In this document: piece after piece, positions 56,803 to 63,418 of the stretch
How positions within the stretch are numbered: position 1 is the first letter of the stretch
How the letters are laid out: each line of letters starts with the position of its first letter
Source of the DNA: SIG587 sp045531585
Lineage (GTDB): Bacteria > Bacillota > Clostridia > Oscillospirales > Acutalibacteraceae
Length of the DNA: 63,418 nucleotides
Direction: 5' to 3'
NCBI GenBank assembly: GCA_045531585.1
Contig: JAZSEH010000016.1
Span: 1-63,418 of the forward strand
Translations under genes and position numbers: made by a program
The notes under the pieces: generated by a model
Seen by the model: the letters and a program-made list of their open reading frames with translations, nothing else
The model's database searches: none
Told to the model about the DNA's origin: nothing

Positions 56803-57642
56803 ATGGACGCATTAACAAAAAAGCAACTTGAGCAGCTTGCCTGCAAGGTGCGTATCGGTATTATCGAAGGGGTACACAGTGCCAAGGCCGGTCATCCCGG
56901 CGGCTCACTCTCCTGTGCCGATATTCTTACCTATCTTTACACAAAGGAAATGAAGGTGAATCCAAAGGATCCCAAAAAGGCCGACAGAGACCGTTTTGTT
57001 CTTTCAAAGGGACACGCCGCACCTGCGCTTTATTCAATTCTCGCCAACTGCGGATTCTTCCCTGTGGAGGAGCTTAATACCTTGCGTAAGAGTGGTTCAA
57101 GGCTTCAGGGACATCCCGATATGAAGAACATCCCCGGTGTAGATATGTCAACAGGTTCTCTGGGTCAAGGCATTTCCGCCGCCGTTGGTATGGCACTTTC
57201 CGCTAAGCACTTTGGCGACTCCTTCCGCGTATATACCGTTCTTGGTGATGGTGAGATAGAGGAAGGTCAGGTTTGGGAGGCAGCAATGTTTGCCGCTAAT
57301 AAGAACCTTGATAACCTTGTTGCTTTTGTTGATTTCAATAATCTTCAGATAGACGGTACCTGTGATGAGGTTAACTCTCCCGCTCCCGTTGATAAGAAGT
57401 TTGAAGCCTTTGGCTGGAACGTTATCACTATTGATGGTCACGATTTTGAAGCTATTGAGTCTGCTTTAAATAAAGCACGTGAAAACAAGGGCAAGCCCAC
57501 CGCAATAATTGCCACCACCGTTAAGGGTAAGGGCGTTTCCTTTATGGAAAATTCCGTAGGCTGGCACGGTGTTGCTCCTAACGATGAGCAGTATGAGCAG
57601 GCTATTGCAGAGCTTAACGCAGCTCTTGCCGAACTTAACTAA
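56803..57642 (+). CDS. Transketolase, N-terminal (TPP-binding) subunit
   Basis: A 279-residue half of transketolase, with the thiamine diphosphate site: GHPGGSLSCADILTYLY, LSKGHAAPALYSIL, TGSLGQGISAAVGMAL and the GDGEIEEGQVWEAAM motif (GDG...N type). It moves two-carbon units in the pentose-phosphate pathway together with the subunit coded next. The start is ATG 56803, nine bases after AAGGGGTG; the GTG at 56791 lies in that site. Splitting in two genes is common in Firmicutes and archaea. Confidence 0.94.
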   Translation: MDALTKKQLEQLACKVRIGIIEGVHSAKAGHPGGSLSCADILTYLYTKEMKVNPKDPKKADRDRFVLSKGHAAPALYSILANCGFFPVEELNTLRKSGSRLQGHPDMKNIPGVDMSTGSLGQGISAAVGMALSAKHFGDSFRVYTVLGDGEIEEGQVWEAAMFAANKNLDNLVAFVDFNNLQIDGTCDEVNSPAPVDKKFEAFGWNVITIDGHDFEAIESALNKARENKGKPTAIIATTVKGKGVSFMENSVGWHGVAPNDEQYEQAIAELNAALAELN

Positions 57643-57655
57643 GGAGGGGAAAACA

Positions 57656-58603
57656 ATGGCAGAAGTTAAAAAAATGGCTACAAGAGACGGTTACGGTGCC
57701 GCCCTTGTTGAGCTTGGTGAAAAGAATAAGGATTTTATAGTTATGGATGCGGACCTTGCTGCCGCTACCAAAACAGGTATGTTTAAAAAGGCGTTCCCCG
57801 AGCGCTTCTACGATTGCGGTATTGCAGAGCAAAATATGATGGGTATTGCCGCAGGTATTGCCTCCACAGGCAAGCGTGTAATAGTTAGCTCCTTTGCAAT
57901 GTTTGCCGCAGGCCGTGCCTTTGAGCAGATAAGAAACTCCATCGGCTACCCCCACTTAAACGTTATCATCGGTGCTACCCATGCAGGTATCTCGGTTGGT
58001 GAGGACGGTGCAACACACCAGTGCTGTGAGGATATTGCCGTTATGCGCTCCATCCCTGGTATGACCATTATCAACCCTGCCGATGCCACCGAGGCTAAAA
58101 AGGCAGTATTCGCTGCTATGGAGCATGACGGTCCCGTTTATATGCGCTTCGGACGTCTTGCAGTTCCCGTTGTTTTTGACGATGATTATGCTTTTGAAAT
58201 AGGTAAGGGTGTTGAGCTTAAAGAGGGTAACGACGTTACTATTATAGCCACAGGCCTTATGGTTGCCGAGGCTATGGAGGCCTATGAGCTGTTAAAGGCA
58301 GAGGGAATAAACGCCCGTATTATCAATATGGCTACTATTAAGCCCCTTGATAAGGAAATCGTTATTAAGGCTGCTAAGGAAACAGGCGCCATTGTTACCG
58401 CTGAGGAGCATTCCGTTATCGGCGGTCTTGGCAGTGCCGTAAGCGAGGTTATCTGTGAGGAGTGCCCCGTTCCCGTATTAAAGCTTGGCGTAAACGATAC
58501 CTTCGGCAGATCAGGTGCCGCAGTTCAGCTTCTTGATGAGTTTGGCCTTCGTGCAAAGGACATTGCCGAAATGGCAAAGAAGGCAATATCCCTTAAAAAA
58601 TAA
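57656..58603 (+). CDS. Transketolase, C-terminal (pyrimidine-binding) subunit
   Basis: A 315-residue partner of the preceding subunit. FYDCGIAEQNMMGIAAGIAS has the Glu that activates the cofactor; ATHAGISVGEDGATHQCCED is typical of the pyrimidine-binding domain and GGLGSAVSEVI of the C-terminal domain. AAGGAGGGGAAAAC precedes ATG 57656; an earlier in-frame start lies inside the previous gene and was rejected. Both subunits are needed for activity. Confidence 0.94.
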   Translation: MAEVKKMATRDGYGAALVELGEKNKDFIVMDADLAAATKTGMFKKAFPERFYDCGIAEQNMMGIAAGIASTGKRVIVSSFAMFAAGRAFEQIRNSIGYPHLNVIIGATHAGISVGEDGATHQCCEDIAVMRSIPGMTIINPADATEAKKAVFAAMEHDGPVYMRFGRLAVPVVFDDDYAFEIGKGVELKEGNDVTIIATGLMVAEAMEAYELLKAEGINARIINMATIKPLDKEIVIKAAKETGAIVTAEEHSVIGGLGSAVSEVICEECPVPVLKLGVNDTFGRSGAAVQLLDEFGLRAKDIAEMAKKAISLKK

Positions 58604-58624
58604 ATAGGGAGGTGTCCAAATTAA

Positions 58625-59314
58625 ATGGGCATTGTACTTGATATTATAATTATTGCAATAATAACCGTTACCGCTTTTCTTTCGGCAAAGCGTGGCTTTG
58701 TAAAAACCGCGGTGGAGCTGGTGGGCTTTGTGTTGGCTTCATACCTTGCCTTTGCTCTAAGTGCACCCCTATCTGCGTTTATTTACGGTAGTTGGATAGA
58801 GCCGGGCGTGTCAAGCTCTATTGCTGAAAAAATAGCAGAGGCGGGTGGCAGTGTTCAAACCGCCGCCATAGACGCCCTGCCTGCTATTATCGGAAATAAT
58901 CTTGATAAATTCGGAGTAGACCCCACAGCCCTTGCGGCAAGCCTTCCCGATACTGCACAGGCTGCCGCACAAACTCTGTGTGATAACATTATAGGTCCCA
59001 TAGTAAAGGGCATCTTCCAGTCACTTCTGTCAATAATTATTTTTATAGTTGCTACCTTTGTTGTAAAGCTTCTGGCTAAGCTTCTTAACAAAATTTTCTC
59101 CTTCTCGGTAGTGGGCGTGCTTAATAAAACCTTAGGCTTTGTCCTTGGTGCCGTGAAGGGTGCGGTATTTGCCGCAATATTCTGCGCCGCTGTTGTGCTT
59201 ATAGCCTCCCTTACAGGAAAAGGCTTCTTTATATTCAGCGCCTCGGCGGTAAACTCCTCCCTTACCTGTAGTCTGCTTACAGGTATTACGGGAATGGATA
59301 TTTTTAAATTGTAA
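58625..59314 (+). CDS. CvpA-family membrane protein
   Basis: A 229-residue protein with about four membrane helices: residues 3-20, 28-48, 130-155 and 175-200. IVLDIIIIAIITVTAFLSAKRGFVKTAVELVGF fits the start of the colicin-V-production (CvpA) family, whose role is unsettled. The central Ala/Gly-rich segment is extracytoplasmic. AGGGAGGTGTCC lies before the start. It lies between transketolase and the phospholipid gene, without a clear functional link. Confidence 0.75.
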   Translation: MGIVLDIIIIAIITVTAFLSAKRGFVKTAVELVGFVLASYLAFALSAPLSAFIYGSWIEPGVSSSIAEKIAEAGGSVQTAAIDALPAIIGNNLDKFGVDPTALAASLPDTAQAAAQTLCDNIIGPIVKGIFQSLLSIIIFIVATFVVKLLAKLLNKIFSFSVVGVLNKTLGFVLGAVKGAVFAAIFCAAVVLIASLTGKGFFIFSASAVNSSLTCSLLTGITGMDIFKL

Positions 59315-59322
59315 TATTAAAT

Positions 59323-59360
59323 AAGGCTGGCAGGGTATTCCCTGCCAGCCTGAAAACCTT
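59323..59360. other. Long hairpin between cvpA-like gene and pgsA-like gene
   Basis: An 11-bp perfect stem GGCTGGCAGGG (59325-59335) / CCCTGCCAGCC (59340-59350) with a TATT loop. It is not followed by a T run (TGAAAACCTTAAA follows), so simple termination is unlikely; RNA processing or protection from decay is possible. Confidence 0.55.
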
Positions 59361-59378
59361 AAAAATAAGGGATGAACA

Positions 59379-59945
59379 ATGAATAAAAAAGTTTTTACAA
59401 TACCAAATATAATATCAATGTTCCGCATTGTGCTTATAGTAGCTTTTATACCTGTGTATTTCTCTAAAATTGAAAACAATCTGCTTATTGCTCTTGGTAT
59501 TATGCTGCTTTCGGGCATTAGTGACGTGGCTGATGGCTTTATCGCCCGTCGCTTTAATATGGTGTCCGACGTTGGCAAGGTCCTTGACCCCGTTGCCGAT
59601 AAGCTTACCCAAGGGGTAATACTGTTCTGTTTATTAATAAATCATTCATCCATTTTCCCTATGTTTATAGTATTATTTGTTAAGGAGCTTTTAACCGCCT
59701 TTGCCGCAGGGTATCTGCTTAAAAACGGTCTTAAGCCTATGTCGGCAAAGTGGTGGGGCAAGCTTTCCACTGCAATTATATACCTGACCATATTCTATAC
59801 AATAATTAACGACCAATTTGGATTGTACGATATCGTGCTTACCGTCCTTGTGGCTGTTTCCATTGTATGTATGCTTGTTTCCCTTCTTGGATATGTGAGT
59901 GTGATACTGAGTAAATCCAAGGACGCTATTAAGGAGAGTAAATAG
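59379..59945 (+). CDS. CDP-alcohol phosphatidyltransferase (PgsA-like)
   Basis: A 188-residue membrane enzyme that joins CDP-diacylglycerol to an alcohol, probably glycerol 3-phosphate. The signature SDVADGFIARRFNMVSDVG followed by KVLDPVADK (residues about 47-74) has all four metal-binding Asp residues. FTIPNIISMFRIVLIV starts the chain. About five membrane helices. The substrate is supplied by cdsA. It lies 3 bases before the ClpE-like gene. Confidence 0.88.
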   Translation: MNKKVFTIPNIISMFRIVLIVAFIPVYFSKIENNLLIALGIMLLSGISDVADGFIARRFNMVSDVGKVLDPVADKLTQGVILFCLLINHSSIFPMFIVLFVKELLTAFAAGYLLKNGLKPMSAKWWGKLSTAIIYLTIFYTIINDQFGLYDIVLTVLVAVSIVCMLVSLLGYVSVILSKSKDAIKESK

Positions 59946-59950
59946 TTTTG

Positions 59951-62236
59951 ATGAATCTTTGTTCCAAGTGCAAAAAACGCCCTGCCGTGGTCTTTATTTC
60001 CGACCCTACCAAGGCTGACAGCGCGCCACAGGGTCTCTGCCTTGTGTGTGCCAAGGAAATGGGTATTAAACCCATTAACGATATGCTTGAGAAAATGAAT
60101 ATAACCGATGAGGACATTGAGCAGATGAGCGACCAGTTCACCGAGATAATGGCCCTTTCGGAGGATGGAATGGATGACGGCACCTTTGATTTAGGTACCG
60201 CCCCTGCATTTCCGTTTTTAAATAACATTTTCGGAAATCCTGCCTCTAAAAAGGATGAGGATGCAAAGGGCGGCGATAAGGAAGCCGATAAAAAAGGCAA
60301 AGAAAGGGATAAGAAAAAGCGTAAACGCTTTATGGAGCAGTACTGCACAAATCTTACCGACCGCGCCCGTAGGGGTGAGCTGGACGTTATAATCGGTCGC
60401 GAGGAAGAGCTTTACCGCACCATTCAGATACTTTCCCGCCGCAGTAAAAACAACCCTTGCCTTATAGGCGAGCCCGGCGTTGGTAAAACCGCCATTGCCG
60501 AAGGTCTTGCCTTGAAAATTGTCAACGGCACTGCCCCCGCAAGGCTGCTTGATAAGGAGATACATCTTCTTGATATGACAGGTCTTGTGGCCGGTACACA
60601 GTTCCGCGGTCAGTTTGAAAGCCGCGTAAAGGGCCTTATTGAGGAGGTTAAGCAGGCAGGAAACATTATTCTGTTTATTGATGAAATACACAACCTTGTT
60701 GGTGCAGGTGATGCGGCAGAGGGCTCTATGAACGCCGCCAATATCCTGAAGCCCGCCCTTTCCCGTGGTGAAATTCAGGTTATTGGTGCCACCACCTTTA
60801 AGGAATACAGAAAGTATATTGAAAAGGATGCCGCTTTAGAGCGCCGCTTCCAGCCCGTAACCGTTGAGGAGCCTTCTATTTCTGAGGCCACCAAGATACT
60901 TATGGGGGTTAAGGGCTATTATGAGGGATACCATAACGTAAAGATACCCGACAGTATAATTGAAAATATAGTTACCCTTTCGGAGCGCTACGTAAGTGAC
61001 CGCTTTTTACCCGATAAGGCCATTGATCTGCTGGATGAGGCCTGTGCCTGTGCCAGCCTTGCAAACCCTGCAATAGATGAGCTTTATACCGTTAATAAAA
61101 AGATAGCCGATTGCTCTGTTGAGCTTGAGGCTCTGGAGCAGGAGATCGAAAACCCCGACTACGAGCGCATCGCCAACGTAAAGGGTAAGCTTGAAAAGTA
61201 TAAAAATGAGGCCTCCGCCCTTTATGAGCCTGCGGCAAACAATACCGTAACCTATTCCGATATAGCCAAGGTAATTGAACTCTGGACGGGTATTCCTGCC
61301 TCTAAGGTTGAGGAAAGTGACCTTAAAAAGCTATCAGGCCTTGAGGATGAGATAAAGAAGCATATAATCGGTCAGGATAACGCCGCCGCACTTGTTACCG
61401 CTGCGGTTAAGCGCTCAAGGGTACGTACCTCTGCACAGCGCCGCCCTGCCTCTTTTATATTTGTTGGCCCTACAGGCGTTGGTAAAACCGAGCTTGTTAA
61501 GGTGCTTTCAAATCAGCTTTTCTCTACTCCCGAAACTATGATTCGCCTTGATATGTCGGAGTTTATGGAAAAGCATTCCGTTTCCCGTCTTATAGGCGCT
61601 CCTCCCGGATACGTAGGCTATGACGATGCAGGTCAGCTTACCGAAAAGGTGCGCAGAAAGCCCTATAGCGTAATTCTATTTGACGAAATTGAAAAGGCAC
61701 ACCCTGACGTGCTGAACATTTTGCTTCAGATTCTTGATGACGGAAGAATTACCGATGCACAAGGAAGAACGGTTAACTTTGAAAACACCGTTATTGTTAT
61801 GACCTCCAACGCAGGAAGTGACAGGACCGATACCCTTATGGGCTTTGGTAAAACCGTATCCGATGCGGCAGGGGAGAAGGCTATAAAAGCCCTTGAAGAC
61901 TTCCTTCGTCCCGAATTCCTTGCCCGTGTGGACGAGGTTGTTGTGTTCTCACCCCTGGGAAGAGACTCCCTTGAAAAGATTGCCGATTTAATGCTGGGTG
62001 AGCTAAGGGAGGCTATGGCCCAAAAGCAAATTGAGGTTAAGTGGGATAACAGCGTTTGCTCCTACCTTGCAGCCAAGAGTGACGGCGCTAAGGAAGGCGC
62101 ACGAAAGCTTCGCAATACCATCCGAAGAGAAATTGAGGATAAGATAGTAAATATTATCATCGAAAAGGGCGAGGCAGGGGTTAAGGAAATAACCCTGAAG
62201 GCCGACGATAAGCAAATAATTATTGATAACAAATAG
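59951..62236 (+). CDS. ClpE-like AAA+ ATPase with N-terminal zinc ribbon
   Basis: A 761-residue Hsp100 protein unfoldase. Residues 1-40 form a zinc ribbon with LCSKC and LCLVC pairs, as in ClpE and the McsA family; a Clp_N repeat domain is missing. D1 carries GEPGVGKTAIAEGLA and the middle helices (about 395-440); D2 carries GPTGVGKTELVKVL, LDMSEFMEKHSVSRLIGAPPGYVGYD and the LMGFG loop expected to dock ClpP. The start is ATG 59951, rather than TTG at 59948. It would hand stress-damaged proteins to ClpP, which is not coded in the window. No CtsR site was recognised upstream. Confidence 0.88.
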   Translation: MNLCSKCKKRPAVVFISDPTKADSAPQGLCLVCAKEMGIKPINDMLEKMNITDEDIEQMSDQFTEIMALSEDGMDDGTFDLGTAPAFPFLNNIFGNPASKKDEDAKGGDKEADKKGKERDKKKRKRFMEQYCTNLTDRARRGELDVIIGREEELYRTIQILSRRSKNNPCLIGEPGVGKTAIAEGLALKIVNGTAPARLLDKEIHLLDMTGLVAGTQFRGQFESRVKGLIEEVKQAGNIILFIDEIHNLVGAGDAAEGSMNAANILKPALSRGEIQVIGATTFKEYRKYIEKDAALERRFQPVTVEEPSISEATKILMGVKGYYEGYHNVKIPDSIIENIVTLSERYVSDRFLPDKAIDLLDEACACASLANPAIDELYTVNKKIADCSVELEALEQEIENPDYERIANVKGKLEKYKNEASALYEPAANNTVTYSDIAKVIELWTGIPASKVEESDLKKLSGLEDEIKKHIIGQDNAAALVTAAVKRSRVRTSAQRRPASFIFVGPTGVGKTELVKVLSNQLFSTPETMIRLDMSEFMEKHSVSRLIGAPPGYVGYDDAGQLTEKVRRKPYSVILFDEIEKAHPDVLNILLQILDDGRITDAQGRTVNFENTVIVMTSNAGSDRTDTLMGFGKTVSDAAGEKAIKALEDFLRPEFLARVDEVVVFSPLGRDSLEKIADLMLGELREAMAQKQIEVKWDNSVCSYLAAKSDGAKEGARKLRNTIRREIEDKIVNIIIEKGEAGVKEITLKADDKQIIIDNK

Positions 62237-62237
62237 A

Positions 62238-62287
62238 AAAAATCACCTATCGGAACGGGCGCGCACCCGAAGATAGGTGATTTTTTG
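62238..62287. terminator. Bidirectional terminator
   Basis: Outer stem AAAATCACCTATC / GATAGGTGATTTTT and inner CGGG-CGCGCA-CCCG. A and T runs on both sides let it serve the ClpE-like gene and the convergent membrane protein gene. Confidence 0.88.
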
Positions 62288-62297
62288 TTGCGTTTTA

Positions 62298-63257
62298 TTA
62301 TTCATAATCTCCGCTGCTTACCCGTATGTAATCGGGAATAAGAATACAGGCAAAAATAACGGTATATTCAATTATAAGTCTTAAGGTGCCGTCCCAAACA
62401 TCCTTTGGGAGCACTACCTCACATATAAGCTCAAACAGGAAAAAAATGGCAAAGCCTATAAAGCCGTAGCAAAAGCTTTCAACGTATTCCTTCAGCGCAA
62501 TCGATAAAAGAATTATTCCTACGTAAATAATTATGGAAAGCACCAGCGCACAGCCAAGGAATTTCAAAACACCAAGGAATGACCAATCGGAGCCTAAAAG
62601 CATATCCTTAAAGCTGTTAAAAAAGTTAATGCCCGTTTTTGCAAACCAGTCCCAAACACCGCTTAAAATAAAACCTAAATAACAGGCCATAAAGGTGGTA
62701 ATTGTATAATAAACAATGGAAACTATTCTATGTAAAATTGAGCCGTCGTGCTCATAGCCGTCAAGACAGAGTTTAAAAAACAAGCCGATAATCATACCCG
62801 AAACGCCCGTGCTTATAAGCCCCACAACCGAGAAGGTTATTTCGTGAGAAAGCAAGCGCATAATAAAGAAGAAGGGAAGCATAAACAGGGAGGATTCGGT
62901 AAAAAGGAAGGCTAAATTATTATTGCAGGCATAAACGATAACAAGCACGACTATTGCAATAATAGACAGCAAAATAAACCGCATACCCCTTGCACTGCCA
63001 AGAACGGGATGCCGCCTTGAAAGCAGTGGGAAAGGGTCAATTAAAAGAAAATCCTCTATGTACTGTGTCACCTTCTTAACAGGGTAGGTAAGGGCCCTAA
63101 AGGGATAACTTATCTTTTTAATACCCATATCAAGCAGCGGCACGGCAATCTGCGAAAAATTAAATAGAAAACGACATAGCTTATACGCTAAAAAAATACA
63201 CAAGCCGCATAATGCAATTAGTAGAATTTTAAGAAGTACCTTGAAAAATTCCGCCAT
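62298..63257 (-). CDS. Multi-pass membrane protein of unknown function
   Basis: A 319-residue protein with about eight hydrophobic helices, spread over residues 5-35, 95-125, 130-165, 185-220, 235-265 and 275-310. No domain name is known to me. A soluble stretch at about 40-90 holds IKKISYPFRALTYPVKKVTQYIEDFLL. The start is taken as the ATG whose complement is at 63255-63257, behind GGGGTGAG; an in-frame start at 63332 would run through the hairpin array and was rejected. The gene converges on the ClpE-like gene and shares its terminator. Confidence 0.75.
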   Translation of the reverse strand: MAEFFKVLLKILLIALCGLCIFLAYKLCRFLFNFSQIAVPLLDMGIKKISYPFRALTYPVKKVTQYIEDFLLIDPFPLLSRRHPVLGSARGMRFILLSIIAIVVLVIVYACNNNLAFLFTESSLFMLPFFFIMRLLSHEITFSVVGLISTGVSGMIIGLFFKLCLDGYEHDGSILHRIVSIVYYTITTFMACYLGFILSGVWDWFAKTGINFFNSFKDMLLGSDWSFLGVLKFLGCALVLSIIIYVGIILLSIALKEYVESFCYGFIGFAIFFLFELICEVVLPKDVWDGTLRLIIEYTVIFACILIPDYIRVSSGDYE

Positions 63258-63298
63258 AATTCTCACCCCACTTAAAGCATTATAATGAAAATAGGTTG

Positions 63299-63418
63299 GT
63301 GAAAAAGCGCAAATGCGCTTTTTCACGGACAAATTAACAATTGTCCGTGAAATTATATAAATAATTTCACCTAATTCATTGCAATGATGTCGGTGTAAAT
63401 AATCAGAGATTATTTACA
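63299..63418. repeat. Second array of consecutive hairpins, cut by window end
   Basis: Perfect palindromes follow one another with few bases between: GTGAAAAAGCGC-AAAT-GCGCTTTTTCAC (63299-63326), CACGGACAA...TTGTCCGTG (63324-63349), GTGAAATTAT-ATAA-ATAATTTCAC (63347-63370), CATTGCAATG (63377-63386) and TGTAAATAATC-AGA-GATTATTTACA (63394-63418). The edges of several are GTGAAA or TTTCAC, close to ATGAAAT in the array at 897. Adjacent hairpins share their boundary bases (CAC and GTG). The array continues beyond the window. Confidence 0.75.

Noticed and set aside
63258..63332. Longer N-terminus for the last membrane protein
   Set aside because: The extension would be coded by the hairpin array and has no ribosome site, while the inner ATG has GGGGTGAG.

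Overview
The window looks like a chromosome segment of an anaerobic gut-type Clostridia (Firmicutes), probably Oscillospirales or a close relative. The grounds are Gram-positive housekeeping genes (PolC, SepF, DivIVA, mini-RNase III, Prp with an N-terminally extended L27, the L21 leader), a SleB-type cortex hydrolase, a lysine riboswitch, and Clostridia gene orders such as pyrH-frr-uppS-cdsA-dxr-rseP-ispG-polC and rpmH-rnpA-yidD-yidC-khpB. The taxonomy is an inference from gene content; no rRNA or tRNA gene was seen.

Layout. 1-4113 is an AT-richer accessory stretch: the end of a GGGtGRT-family gene, an array of short hairpins bounded by the heptamer ATGAAAT, a four-helix-bundle (S23/IVS-like) gene, a REP-associated tyrosine transposase, an SGNH-hydrolase lipoprotein and a GH16 glycosidase. 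4305-16587 is a compact one-strand phage late module: small and large terminase, capsid protein with an Ig-like tail, portal, connector/tail proteins, collagen-like fibre, sugar-binding fibre proteins, holin, amidase and SleB-like hydrolase, with a lipoprotein glycosidase (GHL10) inside it. No integrase, repressor or replication gene is seen. 16588-20770 holds repeats, an operator-like site, a strong promoter and a znuC-znuB-alpha-galactosidase operon.

20890-37057 carries a small HTH gene, the L21/Prp/L27 operon, obgE, mrnC, a YitT protein, then a long operon for UMP kinase, ribosome recycling, undecaprenyl and phospholipid precursors, isoprenoid synthesis, site-2 protease and PolC. An M23/G5 envelope peptidase and two small unknown genes follow. 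37145-39850 is the L34/RNase P/YidD/YidC/KhpB cluster; a 496-bp nested palindromic element sits just after it, where mnmE often follows in relatives. A lysine riboswitch then controls an NhaC-family transporter.

42385-63257 is mostly one-strand housekeeping: TtcA-like, miaB, YlbF-like, mutS, mutL, miaA, a HlyD-like membrane protein, yggS, sepF, ylmH, divIVA, lspA, rluD-like, a frameshifted Cof-type HAD gene, split transketolase, cvpA, pgsA-like, a ClpE-like ATPase and a convergent membrane protein. The window ends inside a second hairpin array.

The points most worth a second look are the heptamer-bounded hairpin arrays beside the four-helix-bundle gene and TnpA_REP; a PolC that lacks the DnaQ-like proofreading insert but keeps a complete PHP metal site; the integrase-less phage island; and a family of nested palindromic elements with a shared GCGCAGAACAAA start.
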